From Vitellaria paradoxa (taxonomy: Eukaryota > Streptophyta > Magnoliopsida > Ericales > Sapotaceae): DNA of 64,000 nucleotides. Made by a program: the position numbers and the translations under genes. The DNA lies in assembly GCA_019916065.1 (NCBI GenBank), contig CM034236.1, positions 55,270,690-55,334,689 of the forward strand. The letters are read 5' to 3'. This document shows, piece after piece, positions 25,111 through 37,390 of the stretch. Position 1 is the stretch's first letter. Every line of letters begins with the position of its first letter. The notes below the pieces were generated by a model, which was not told the origin of the DNA, searched no databases, and was given only the letters and a program-made list of their open reading frames with translations.

Positions 25111-26264
25111 GAAAACTTTGACAATAATCGGGGGTTTAGGACGCTCCCGTGGTCATGTCCCTAACAAGGAGGAAATTCAATTTTGAATAAGACTTGTGCT
25201 CTCGTGAATGATCCACAGCACTACAACCCACTGTCCGTATATACAATATATATATATATATGTATATATATTAATTGTTCAAAGTTACTACTACTCCACA
25301 TTCCATGTAAATTCAGATGAGTACTATACCCAAGTTGATGACAAAACAAGTGTGGTCGCATTCAGGGATCGTCTGATTTCTGATTTTTGGTTGCCTACGA
25401 AGAGTCGTCGTCGTTTCTAGTTATTAATATTATTATTGTTTTTTTTTTAATGAATATTGCATAATTGAACTTCCACTAATAATATTAAGGAATCGTAAAT
25501 TATTAGATTTGTTCAGACTATTTGAATAGATTCTGCCGCTAGCTGGCTTGCCTTTAATTCTAGGCAACTAATTATCTAGCTTGGTAAGGTAAAGTGTCTC
25601 CGACAGTGATCACATGCAGTTTGACTATGGGTGTTTGAACTCGTAAAAGCTAGCGTAAATTTATAAAAGTATAATTTCGTAATTCGTATTATGAGTAAAA
25701 AATTTAAATTTTATAAAAATTTGTAAAAATTTTTAGAATTTTGTAGACATTTAAACATACTCTATATGGCACTATTTGGATTTAAAAAAAATACAAAACT
25801 CTTTAAATCACTACAAATATGAATTACGAGACTGTAAAATTTAAATTTTTTATTTACTGCACAAAATACTAGACACCAACTTTTATAAATTTATACAACT
25901 CCAGTCACACCTAAAATTATTTTTGAGCACAGAAGTATTATTTTATTAGATATTTTTAGAAAATATAGTGATAATATTATAATTAGAGTGTACACTTTTT
26001 GTAAGTTAATTATTTTAAAACAATAGGCCAATTAATTGGAATTATAATTGATCTATCGATTCGTAACATCACCACCAGTTCAAGATAAGTTGGAGGAATT
26101 ATAATTAAAGCACTTTAATCATATACGCATATAGATGGTCAAATTAAAGGAAGTGATAGTATTACAATTAAAAAGTATAATTAATCATGGATTTATTGTT
26201 TGACGGTGATAATCGAATATTTTTCTACACCATTTTAGTTATTAATTTTTTTATATCAATTTTA

Positions 26265-26647
26265 GGTCTTGTTTGGTGCAACCTAAACTTATCAAAAGTG
26301 GGCAAAAGATACCAAACATTATCAAAAAATTTCAAACTTTACTAATTTTGTGATTCGTGCGCAAATGACTTATGCTAGAAATGTCAGTTTTTTTTTTTTG
26401 AAATTTGTTGGAAGGGGTGCTAGAATGCCTGTTCCAACGGTTCTCTTTTTTGGCCTGACAACTCTCACTACAAGGTCACTAACAGAGTTTCAACATTTTC
26501 ACATGATAACTGTTGGAATGTTTTCTTAGCAAATGTTTGAATGAAAATTTTGATAAATTTTGATGAATCTTTCAAACGCCAAAAAGTATATGATACATTA
26601 CACTTTTTTCACTTTTTTGTTTCTTCTTGGTGGACCAAACAGGGTCC
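26265..26647. mobile_element. MITE with TA target duplication
   Basis: Left end GGTCTTGTTTGGTGCAACC and right end GGTGGACCAAACAGGGTCC are imperfect inverted repeats, flanked by TA (26263-26264 and 26648-26649). Size, ends and TA duplication suggest a Tc1/mariner-type (Stowaway-like) non-autonomous element, though TA is weak evidence in AT-rich DNA. Confidence 0.55.
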
Positions 26648-26986
26648 TAATTTTATTCTACTAGTAATAATGATTCATGTTATTAAGAAAATACTAAACT
26701 CAATTGAGTTTAGTATTTATGGAATTTTTTTTCTAAATGTAGTATTACCACTTCAAGAAACAAATTAAGAGCAAGCTGACATGAATGTCAAAATTACAGA
26801 GGAAAATCACTGAGATTGCAGTAGAAATGCATTTGGGAGAGTGAGTGAGAGGTGGGGGATGAAGGGTGAATGATCACATGGAGTTGTGTATTGAAACAAA
26901 TACACGAAGGCCCACTTTGGAAGGACAATAACGAACAAGTCACTTAAAATCAGACCCAACTTGGGGGCGCATGGAGAAAAAAGAGT

Positions 26987-27043
26987 ACACACACACACAC
27001 ACACACACTCTCTCTCTCTCTCTCTCCTCCCCCCCCCCCCCCC
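26987..27043. repeat. Compound (AC)n(TC)n(C)n microsatellite
   Basis: AC run (26987-27008), CT run (27009-27027), then C15 (27029-27043), in the region upstream of or within the promoter of the PRE6-like gene. ORFs on both strands here are repeat artefacts. Confidence 0.95.
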
Positions 27044-27125
27044 AAAAGGACTTGTCTTCGTCACCTCCAACATCACTTTCCATTGTTACGTACTCTCTCT
27101 TTCTCTTCCCCTTGTGGTCCTTCCT

Positions 27126-27331
27126 CTTTATATCCCCCTTCTTTGAACTCTTGTTTAACTCACTCTCCTTCCCATGTATCAAACATTATTTCTTCTTCCT
27201 TTTCCCATGCCTTGCTCTTAACGAAGCTTCTTAATTGAAAGGTCTCACTTTTGAGCTCTCTCTCGTTCTCCTTTCACATTAAACTACACCCCCATTTTTA
27301 AGAACAGGCAGAGACCATTTATATTACAAGG
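27126..27331 (+). promoter_or_regulatory. Probable core promoter and leader of the PRE6-like gene
   Basis: CTTTATATCCCC near 27126 is a plausible TATA box. A CT-rich leader of about 170 nt then runs to the ATG at 27332. The transcript start is inferred, not seen. Confidence 0.4.
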
Positions 27332-28209
27332 ATGTCCGGCAGAAGGTCGAGGCAGACAGCAGCTGCGGGGACTTCAACTCCAAGGATTTCTGATGATCAG
27401 ATCCTTGATCTTGTGTCCAAATTGCAGCAACTTCTTCCTGAGATTCGCACTAGGCGCTCAGACAAGGTATCTCTATCTGTCTCTCTATAAGCATGCATAT
27501 GTGTGTGTGTGTGTGTGTGTGTGTGTAGGATGTAATTAGTGCACTAGTGCAAGCATGCTTGTTAAAGTAATATTAGCGTTTGCACTTATGTTTTGAAAGG
27601 CTAAAACCCTTAGCAAATATGATATAGATGCTACGTACAATTATCAAATGTATTATGTGCCTAAGTGTGTATTTATAGCTGAGAGAGTTTTCTAGTTAAC
27701 CTGGGACCAAACATGAAGGTACACATTTTTATTAGCATATTTAAATAGTCGCTCTCGTTGACCTTACAGTCCTGCACATTCATGTGTTTGGACCATGGAA
27801 GGTGCGAAGAAAGTAATGTGGTGGTCCAAAATTCCTTTTAAATTAATACACCAAGCATGCCATCTAGAAAGAAACTTAATTGACCAACTAATGGCCTAAG
27901 CAATGGTTATAGATATGTGTGTATATATATATATGTTTACATATATCATGTCAAGAAGAGATGCCAAAGTTTGGCACGTAATTGATGAGTATATAGTTGA
28001 TTAATTAATCTAATTGTTAGTTGTTAATTATTAATGTTACTGCTTACAATTTGTAGGTATCGGCTTCTAAGGTGTTACAGGAGACTTGCAACTATATTAG
28101 GAACTTGCACAAAGAGGTGGATGATCTAAGTGAGCGACTCTCGCAGCTTTTGGCCACCATAGATGCTGATAGTCCAGAGGCTGCCATTATTAGGAGCTTG
28201 ATTATGTAA
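27332..28209 (+). CDS. PRE6: PRE6-like atypical bHLH (HLH without DNA-binding basic region)
   Basis: Two exons, 27332-27466 and 28057-28209, join in phase to 95 aa, the usual size of PRE/KIDARI proteins (about 92-95). The start MSGRRSRQ, the helix [19 protein letters not shown] and the second helix with [20 protein letters not shown] are diagnostic; the end EAAIIRSL is closest in memory to PRE6. There is no basic H-E-R DNA-contact motif before helix 1, so it should not bind DNA. Known family role: nuclear partner that sequesters inhibitory bHLH proteins (IBH1, HFR1, PAR1) and so promotes brassinosteroid-, gibberellin- and light-controlled cell elongation. The single intron (590 bp, GT-AG) includes a TG microsatellite. 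Assignment to PRE6 rather than another PRE is less certain than the family. Confidence 0.94.
27500..27526. repeat. (TG)n microsatellite in PRE6-like intron
   Basis: TG dinucleotide run 33 bp after the splice donor. Confidence 0.95.
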
Positions 28210-28282
28210 TCTCAACTACTTGTAATTACTATTGCATGCTTTTGTCCTAGCTAGCTACTTCTTGTTACAACTCTAGGGTTTG

Positions 28283-28346
28283 GCCAATATTATATATTAG
28301 ACCAACCCATATGTGCCAATACTATATATTAGACCAACCCATATGT
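28283..28346. repeat. 32-bp tandem duplication, 3' of PRE6-like gene
   Basis: Two nearly identical 32-bp units starting GCCAATAYTATATATTAGAC at 28283 and 28315, about 75 bp after the stop codon, probably within the 3' UTR. Confidence 0.85.
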
Positions 28347-31300
28347 ATAATATATATTTGTATGTATGTATGGGTTAGTTTTGTATAATAATGAGGGCTT
28401 TCATGTACTTGCAAACCCTCTTATATATATAACATATCTATTAACTTTAGCGGTCTGATTCTCACGTTTCAGTTTGCATGCATGAAGAACCATATTTTTT
28501 TTGGAACTAAAATAAGATTATGAATGTACATGAATAAAAAATTACTCTTGCACCTATTTACGAAACTAAATGAATTCGCTCTACGTAGTCTGCAATCACA
28601 AAAAAATAATAAAAAGAAAGGTCGAGAATTGTTCACAAAGAATAATAAAAAGAAAGATCAAGAATTGTTCCCGATCAGAAATACTGTGAAACTTAGTCAA
28701 TAATTAAGCTTAGAGTAAATTTTAATAAAGGAAAATTCAATTGGTTAAAATAGGCACGGCTTACTTAGTGCATATCCTAGACTATTTATAGGCTAAAAGA
28801 ATGGATTAAAATAACAATAAATGAAGGATGAATGATTGGAAGAATATTAATCTTATTTTATTTCCTATATCAATAATATTTATATTGATGATTTACTTTT
28901 AATTTAATGAATATCGTATAACATTCAATGTGCATGATAAACTTAATAGCGGTTGGTATGATGTGACGTTGAGACATTTCAAATATTATTTTTTGTTTGT
29001 CATTGAATAAGTAATGAACTAACTAATCTAACAATATTGTAATAAATGAACGAAATTAATTATAACTTTAATTTTATATTTATATATAATTACAGTTAAA
29101 CTAACATTTATATTTCTTACTATGAAATACAATTGGTATGCTTAGGATACTTTTGCTCGGGTAACTCTCGTATATTTATACAAATAAATCATGTACTTGG
29201 ATATTATTATTATGTGCGTTCAGAGATTATGTCACATATCATATATGTATTTTTTGTACCAACAATAAATTTCCCAGTCGATATTGTAACTAGCTATCAT
29301 TTTGTCATTTTTAACAATAGATGACATTTGACATCTTATCAAGCTAGCTAAATGATACATAGAAGCAAAGGAAAAGCGCGTCAATCTCTCTCTCTCCTTC
29401 TTTATTTCCATGTATTTTTCTTTTTCAAGTCGACAACAAAACCAAAGCGAACACTTTATTTCTCCTAACATCTAATTTTTGTCATAGAGGACCTAGAAAT
29501 ATGAAAATAATTAAATAAAATAAAATGAATCAAATGATAACATGAAGCACAAGTAAGAGAAGACAATTTTACTTCTGGTAATTAATCGTAATGATAAATT
29601 AACTATATATATGTTTACGAGATATTGGAGTGTTTGGAATTGTAAAAATTAGTATAATTTTGTTAAAGTTGTAATATCATATAATTCATATAATAAGTAT
29701 AAAATTTAAATTTTATAAAAAATTATAGAGGTTTGTAAAGATATATAGAGTTCTAAACGACCTAATTGTCATTCATATTATTATTTTTTTTTTGATCGAG
29801 ATGAACACATGGATACAACCATTTATACCGTTCATTAAAAAAAAATGATACATAAGATTTTGTTGGTTTGTATATATACATATATCTTATTTGCCCCTTG
29901 ATAATAATAATAATAATAATAATAATGTATCCAATTTAAACAATTTTCAAATATAATATTTATCATTTCCTGGCATTTATATTCCAACTCAAGGATAGGT
30001 AAAATGAGCCCAACCCATTTACGCTCTCTCTTTTTTTGAATTAATTTTGATGGGAGCTAGCTAGGCAAACTTGGCCCTTCAGCACCTGAGCATACAAAAG
30101 CACACAGGAGGGGGTGATTGGTATCAATTTGTTTGGATTATCATTTGCCAAAGACAGCTATCAATTAATGCCTGGATAATAAAAAAAGGACGGCTATCAT
30201 GTTAACTATGAATATTTATAATTGACATTTTATGTCTCCGTCTTCCCTGGCAATACCAACAAGCTGACTAAGACACCTCTTCTTCAGCTATAACTCACAA
30301 ATTAATACGTAATTAAGAATATTATTATAAAACTGATTCTCAATATATATATATATATATTACATTTTTAAATAGACTTGCACGGACTCATAATTGATGA
30401 TCGAGTGAGGTGTCAGTCAGCTAGCTCGACTTTCTTTCTTACATGGCTTTTAATTAATAGACAAGTAGACACACGTCCGGGCAAGAATGTTTATCTGGTT
30501 AAATAGTGATACACAAACACACACACACACACACACACACATTTGTTCAGTACTTCATTATTGATTTCATTACATTGAATCGATATGTTACCAATAAATC
30601 CAATATTCTCCCAAAATAAATGGACGAGGCATTCTCCCAAATTTTAATGTCTTAATCAAATCATGATCTATATAAAGATATTAAACCCGATGGAGCATTT
30701 AATTGGTTGAAAATTATATGATTGCCAAACAAGCAGACCATGCATGCACGTGACAATTGAACTATTATTCCAATATTCCTAGATCGATATATATGATTTA
30801 ACTAGTAAAAAATTTCCAATTAGTTAGTAATAGAACATGCATGTAACATTAAACAACTCCCTTTCTTATTTTCAAAATTAGGAAATATGTATTAATTGCT
30901 TTGAGACAATTAAGAGAAGAAAATTTATAGATGGTGTAAAATTATGAAAAGCAAATATAATAGGACTAGTTTGAATAGAAGGTAGAAATAATTTAGATGT
31001 GATTGTAGTAGAATTTATTGTCCTAAATACTGGGTCACTGTTATGCAATACCCTAGCAAATAATAGTAAATAAATGAGCACAAGAAAACATTTTTAATAA
31101 AAAATATAAGATTTACATAATTCGATGATTTGCTTATGTTTATGAGTACGATAAGATTTGATTTCATTCGATAACTAAGAAAGTAGAAAAAGTATATGAA
31201 AGAATATTAAAGAAAATTTAGAAAAACTATCATTCTTAACTTTTCTCTAAACCTTAATCATAGAAAATTCTAATTTGAACTTTAGATATTTTTTAGAATA

Positions 31301-31880
31301 AATATACCTTAAAACCTTAGATGAAATTGACTTTTGAAACGTAGTTCAAAAAATTGTTAGGGCGATGCTCATCGAAACGACCTTCCCGCAAGTTTCTAAC
31401 GAGTACCTGTGCATTTCTCACATAATCAAAATTTCAAAATCTACCTCTCTTATTTTCTTGTGAATCAGAGCAGTCTTTCTGCAGGTTTCCAACTTGATTG
31501 TACCGTACAATTTATTTTCATTTTTATTTTTATTTTTTTACCTGAGGATGCAATTAGTTTTAGTTAAGGGTTTGTTCTTTTGCTATTTTTTATTTAATTT
31601 CTTTTTAGTTTTTGTAAATACTATTTGAATGATAATTCATTATTAAACTCTGTGGTATATGGTAGCCCATGCTCAGTCCAGACTTGGATGGGCCTGGCAA
31701 TGAAGGCCCATCTTCCGACTCTGTTAAGTTTGAATGGGCCTGGCCCGCTCATTAAATTCGCCATCAAATGTATCATTGGCGGTTAGGTCTGGGCCCCTAA
31801 AAAGATCCAACAAACGGTGTTAATCATGTGATTATGATAAGGATATCTACTAACTCCACGCTCCTTGATGAGAATGACGA
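28347..31880. other. AT-rich intergenic region
   Basis: About 3.5 kb between the PRE6-like and BPL-like genes. I see microsatellites ((AC)n at 30516-30541, (ATA)n near 29901), AT-rich filler and a GGCCTGGCCC-rich island at 31670-31800, but no gene. Confidence 0.55.
30516..30541. repeat. (AC)n microsatellite
   Basis: AC dinucleotide run in intergenic DNA. Confidence 0.9.
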
Positions 31881-31889
31881 CGCGCAAGT

Positions 31890-33971
31890 TAAAATGTGAA
31901 ATGAAATAGCGAAGCCATCTCTCCCAGACTCCCAGGTTACTTCATCTCGTCCGTTGGTGTCCCGCATCGCTGGATGCGAGCGTGTTCACCAGATTAGTAT
32001 TTATTGTTTTTTTACTTTAAAGCCGTCGTTTTCTTCAACCGCGATGAGTACACTAATCAGACCCGGGTTGTGTTGATTACTGGTTTCTTTGATTCTTTCT
32101 CTTTCCTTTGGGCAGGTATGTCCCAATTCTCCTAATCTTTCTTTGGCCGAGTTTTTTCATTTAATTGGTATTTTTTTTTCTCATTTTTTTTTTTAATTTG
32201 CTGGAGTTTTTGGGGAAGAATTTGGAGTCGTTGAGGTTTATTGACTTGATATCTTGGAACTGGGTCTGTAATTTTGGGAACCCATTATGAAGAAAGAATT
32301 GTTTCTCGTTCGATCTTTCGATTCGTGAATAGTTTCCGCAAGAACTTTCTTTATATAGGGTTATATTCCGGATTGTACTAAACCTTTGTCCTTTCACCTT
32401 CAATATTACAATATTTGTAGTGGAATTCATGCTTAAATTTTTTTACCCTATCTGAAATCTAACATGGGTGGTTTTTTTGTATTGCAGTGAATTAGATTTT
32501 TTAATTTGTTTTGTGTTCATTTGTTTGAGCAGAAGATTAGTCCGCTAGAATGTGTTCTTTTTAGCTACAAATTTTGGAAGTGGAGGCTGGAAGTATACAG
32601 GTGTTTTGTGTAAACATATACATCTTGTTTCATCTTATAGATATGAGATTAATTTTTTTCCCCCTCCCTTGGGCAATATTTTGCCTGAACATATTTCTTA
32701 TGTAGTGCAACGGGGAAAACCCGGTTTGCCAAGCTGGATTAAGACATTAATTTTGAAGATTCCTAGGGCAAAATACAGTAAGGCTTTTTTTTTGCCTATG
32801 GGTTCAAATAGTCAGTTCGAAAAAGATGAATTATTGAGTGCTTCTTCTTTTATGATTTATAGCAAAATCTGATAAGGCTGCATTGTTTGACCTGCGTAGA
32901 TCCCTTCCAGTAGAAGCTATCCCTTACATATGTTTTATGTTCTAAAATATTCAGAGGAAACCTCCTGTCATGAATTAAGAAGTATGGATACGGATATGAT
33001 ATGGGTACGGACATGGGTACGACAATTTTAAAAAAATGAGGATACGGACACGGGGTGGATACGGCCAAAAAATATAAATTATATAATATTTTTATTCATG
33101 TATATGAATATAGTATCCACAATAAAACTAACTTAATGTATAATTTAATATACAAATATAACAAAATATAAGTTTTAAAATTTTATAATTTTAGAAGTTT
33201 CTGCTACGCAAATCTACATTTGTCTTAATCGTATATTTGAAAAAAAAAATGATAAAATAATAGGACACGCCATATGTGACGTGTCCGATATGTATCTTGG
33301 AGTGTCTGAGGAGTATGTGTGTTTGATACATGCCGGATATGGATACGGCGCTCAATTTGAAGTGTTCATGCTTCCTAGGTCATGAATATATAAAAATATT
33401 TTGTATTGTTGCCTTTCGCTGCATTCGAGATTGGTGTTACTTGGAGCATAGAACCATATAATTGATGAGCCAAATTTAGAACAATAATTAAGGTGAAGTA
33501 CAGTCAGAAACAATGAACTAGCTGAAATTTAGAAGGGCTTAACTTTTTTAATATAAAGTTTATTCAGAAAAATTATCATGTAAAAAAGGTGGATAACTTA
33601 TTTGTCTAATGGTTATAAGTTACATCTGGTTATTTTGATTGAGCGGTTTATCCCTGAAATGGAACAATGTTAGATTGGGACATGTGGAGTCATATGGACC
33701 TTAGGATTGGACATTATTTATGCTTGCACAGAGATGATGATTCTTTCTATCTCTATCTGACATATCTATCATATTTTTTGTTTCCTTTTGAAACTGGCCT
33801 ACTCTCAAGAAATAAAATTTATTGATCTATTGAATGGTTACAGGCTTTTTTTTTTTTAAATTATAATGTCTTTCTGTCAATGAGCTTCTGACTTCTATTG
33901 TTTTCTTTTCTTTTTTTTCTTGTTTTTGTTTTTGTTTTTGTTTTTTTGCTTTTTTTTTAAACTTCAAACAG
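31890..33971 (+). other. Probable non-coding first exon and 5'-UTR intron of the BPL-like gene
   Basis: GC-richer DNA at about 31890-32115 ends in a strong donor, GGGCAG^GTATGT (intron from 32116). The acceptor CTTCAAACAG^G at 33971 lies 44 nt before the ATG at 34016. The intron of about 1.86 kb contains a Mutator-like MITE at 32976-33378. The exact transcript start is not known. Confidence 0.5.
32967..33387. mobile_element. Mutator-like MITE with 9-bp TSD
   Basis: A 403-bp element (32976-33378) is flanked by the perfect 9-bp direct repeat GTCATGAAT (32967-32975, 33379-33387), the duplication length typical of Mutator-like transposons. The ends TAAGAAGTATGGATAC and, inverted, TAGGAAGCATGAACAC match at 12 of 16. 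Subterminal GGATACGG / ATGGGTACGG repeats lie inside both ends. No transposase frame is present. It lies in the first intron of the BPL-like gene. Confidence 0.75.
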
Positions 33972-34015
33972 GTTTAATAGTCAAGAAAACTGTTTCTTTG
34001 TTGGACTTCCTAGCA

Positions 34016-37000
34016 ATGTACCCTGGTGGCTATACAGCAGAAGTAGCAAACATATCTCCTAAAGCAACAGAGAAGGACGTTTATGAGTTTTTTGCTTATT
34101 GTGGTCAAGTTGAACATGTAGAAATCATCAGGTAATGCAGTTTCTGGTTACTGGTTTTATATCTAGTTATCTGTGGTGAAGTTATTGTTTTAATTTGCTT
34201 CTTTACATGTTCATTCTTTGAACTCTTTGGAAATTGGTTACTTTTCTGTTATGTTCAAATTTTGGATCTTTACTTTATATGCTCCTGGCTATCTAAGTTG
34301 AAACCTGATATTTCACAAATTTTAGTTTGCTAATATAAATGGGTTTGTTGTCCATTCAAAATTTTTGTGGCTTTCAAAGATTCATGATCTAATATGAAGC
34401 CATTTGAGGAATGTGATCCATTGCAAACTCTGTAATATAAGATACATGTTAGGGTATAATGGAAGGATATAAAGTTAATGTTCTTCCTCCATATGTGATT
34501 TTGGCTGAAAATAAGTAGTAACCCATAGATTAAAGATGTTGGGTTTCTGCACAAAATGATTATAGGATGGGGAACAATTAAATTGCCACCTGACAACTAA
34601 TTTGGGCAACTGATAAGAAATCGAGGAAGGGAAAAAGCCAGCTGGTATTTGTCGAAGATTCCAATTTATCATTTCTTTTTCTGTCACCTTTGCCGCAAAG
34701 TTATGCATTTAAGATTTTAAACCAAGATAAATAAACCAAGATTTTGTTTCATTCTGTGCCAATACATTACAATAGTTCAAGTAGATCTCATTTTATTTGT
34801 TTTTACTGGCTTGTAATAGCAGGTACTTCACGACACTAATAGTACATATGCTCTATATCTGGTTTATTTATTTTTTAATTTTTTAACATATGCTCATCTA
34901 TGTGGTTGTATGATCTTTCTGATGGAAATTTACATTGCTCAAACAGATCAGGTGAATATGCTTGTACCGCCTATGTGACATTTAAAGATGCTTACGCTTT
35001 GGAAACTGCTGTCTTGCTCAGTGTAAGAAATTAAGAGTAATTTGTAAAAGAAATTTATTTTCAAATGTTTTGTCTACCTCTGCAGCTTTGTATAGATAGT
35101 TGTTGATTTGCTCTCTTTGTTATGTTCTTTCCCTTGCTTCAGAATGTCTTGAACGCAGAGGATATGGTAATAACTCATTGGATCTGCTAAATAGCATTAA
35201 TAGAACATGGTACTTTGCATTTAATTGGTTTTGTTCTCAATTTGATATGATTTTAGCAAAAAAAGGGTCAGTTTTGAGGCTCCATTTTGTTTCAATGTAA
35301 ATGTTTTCTGGAAAACACTTTTACTTATATTTCAGTAAAATATTTTTCAAAAACACGAGTGGATGTGTTTTCTAGAAAATATTTTATATTGAAACAAACA
35401 GAGCCTAAAAATCATTCACTCTCCTTGAGTAAAGTAGGGCTGTAAAAAGTTCTTACAAAGAAAGTGAAAATGATAATGCAACATTTTCACCAAGTGTACT
35501 GTCAGCTGAGGAGTTCCTTTAGGAAAAGGAACAACTCTGCGGAGTCTGTCCAAAATGTTTCCTTCCCACTAGCAGCTGTCATGTTTTTCTCTGGAATAGT
35601 TCAACTTTTAAAATCACATGATCAAGAAAATTATACATTGAAGTTAATAAGAAAGAAGCTGTTGTCCCACAAAATTATTTCCCGTACTGGGGCATCGGCT
35701 GTTTTTCCTTGTTCATTATAATATTTCCTGTTTGTCATGGACCATGGTTATAAGTCTTTGCATTAGTATTGAATCATAATACAGAAATAATTCAGATTTT
35801 ATTGTGGCCTTTAGGCTTCCTTCATAAGTTGATGGGGTGCTTTCAGAAAGGATTATTTGTTATGTCCATTGACATATTTATGTAACTTCTGAATACAAGG
35901 GAATGGCCAGTCTGTTCTATAAAGATACCTGAAATGGATCCACATTGTTTCCGTAGCTGTTGAAATGAGTCAGTTTTATTTCTTTATCCTTTTAACATAT
36001 TTATGTAACTTCTGAACACAACGAAACGGCCAGTCTGTTCTATAAAGATACTTGACGTGGATCTACCTTGTCTCTGTAGCTCTTTAAATGAGTCAATTTT
36101 ATTTCTTTATCCTTTTAGGTGATTTCGTTATCTTTTTAACATATTTATATAACTTCTGAACACAAGTGAAAGGCCAGTCTGTTCTATAAAGATACTTGAA
36201 ATGGATGTACGTTGTTTCCGTAGCTGTTGAAATGAGTCAATTTTATTTCTGAGTCCTTTTGGGTGAGTTCCAAGCTGCTTGTGTAGATCATCAAAATGTT
36301 CCAATGCTGAAGGTTAAATTTTATGTTTTTAACTCTTGGAAACAAAATATAAAAGAACCTTCTTTTTCTTTTGTGTTCCATGGCTCCAGTTGTTATGAGG
36401 ACTTCTCCTTCAGTGTCTTGTAGTCTAGATATTTTCCAAGGTACTTAACATTTGATTTGATTATATGTCCTGTCATTTTTTTCAGGGAGCTACAATTGCA
36501 GGTCATTCTGTATGCATATCGCGCTGGGGAACATATATTGATGAGTCGGATCCTTGGAATAACCCATCATGGAAGCCGGGAGATGAAAGTAGCTCAACGG
36601 TATAAACCTTCTCTTGTGGTAGTTGGTAGCTAGCATAAATTTTATGACAGGTTAATAAACAAATGTTATCTTCAAGTTAATATTTACATAAAATGTCTAA
36701 GTTAGTTTTTCTGTAAACTTGTTTAGGGTATAAACCTTTATTTTTTCTGTATCCCTTTCTGTGTACTTGCCTTTTTACATTCCTATGCTTTATGTTAGCA
36801 GGCCACTCAAATGAGACAGTTTGTTTCTACTCCTGGGGAAGCCGTAACTGTGGCGCAAGATGTAGTCAAAACCATGATAGCAAAGGGATATGTATTGGGG
36901 AAAGATGCAATGGCCAAAGCTAAAGAATTGGACGAGTCCTATCAAGTCTCATCTACTGCGTTAGAGAAGGTTGCAGAACTTAGCAATAGGATCGGTCTAA

Positions 37001-37230
37001 CTGATAAGATCTATGCAGGTATGGAGGCTGTTAAATCTGTGGATGAAAAGTACCATGTTTCAGAGGTCACCAAATCAGCTGCATCGTATACGGGGAGAAC
37101 AGCTGTAGCCGCTGCTAATGCTGTAGTGAATAGCAGTTACTTTTCTAGAGGAGCTCTTTGGGTTTCAGATGCTCTCACTTGTGCAGCCAAGGTTGCAGCT
37201 GATTTGGGTAGCCATGGTGCTAAAAAGTGA
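34016..37230 (+). CDS. BPA1/BPL-like RRM protein (binding partner of ACD11)
   Basis: Four coding exons, 34016-34131, 34947-35022, 36486-36599 and 36802-37230, join in phase to 244 aa with GT-AG introns. The N-terminal half (about 1-85) is an RRM starting MYPGGYTAEVANISPKATEKDVYEFF, with CTAYVTFKDAYALETAVLLS as the distal strand-helix region. The C-terminal half (about 110-240) is an alanine-rich helical region (VVKTMIAKGYVLGKDAMAKA; LSNRIGLTDKI) ending in a KK. This is the layout of Arabidopsis BPA1/BPL proteins, which bind the ceramide-1-phosphate transfer protein ACD11 and restrain cell death and defence. The start was chosen because family members begin here; the frame is still open upstream to the acceptor, so a longer N-terminus cannot be fully excluded. 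Confidence 0.92.
35869..36262 (+). repeat. Three-copy tandem repeat in BPL-like intron
   Basis: Units of about 123-142 bp start near 35869, 35992 and 36135. Each contains GGCCAGTCTGTTCTATAAAG followed by a TTTCCGTAGCTGTTGAAATG-like block. The second unit has an extra 19 bp at its end. The array lies in the intron between 35023 and 36485. Confidence 0.85.
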
Positions 37231-37390
37231 ACTATTGGTAAATAAACATGCACCAGTGATTGATGAGCTTGTAGATTGTCTGCATTACTTTTCCATGTAA
37301 ATAAGGAGACCCGTGTTGTAATCAATTACTGGTTGTGCTTAGCATCATTTCCAGGTGTTTAAATGGCTAGTGTTATACCTCATATGTTCA

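Larger units (their letters stand above)
15641..27331. other. Long intergenic region, mobile DNA
   Basis: About 11.7 kb with no supportable protein gene. It contains two SINEs (18459-18612, 23219-23544), family A and GTTTGG-type MITEs (19090-19244, 19651-20004, 26265-26647), microsatellites, a tandem duplication (24442-24580), and a G-box cluster (24977-25106) upstream of the PRE6-like gene. Open frames at 17164-17441 overlap on both strands in low-complexity GGGA/AAAG DNA and show no family likeness. Confidence 0.6.

Noticed and set aside
32552..32872. 106-codon plus-strand frame
   Set aside because: It lies in the probable 5'-UTR intron of the BPL-like gene and has no family likeness.
35100..35721. 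Open frames in the BPL-like intron
   Set aside because: Not in frame with flanking exons except the 24-nt microexon candidate reported separately; no family likeness.
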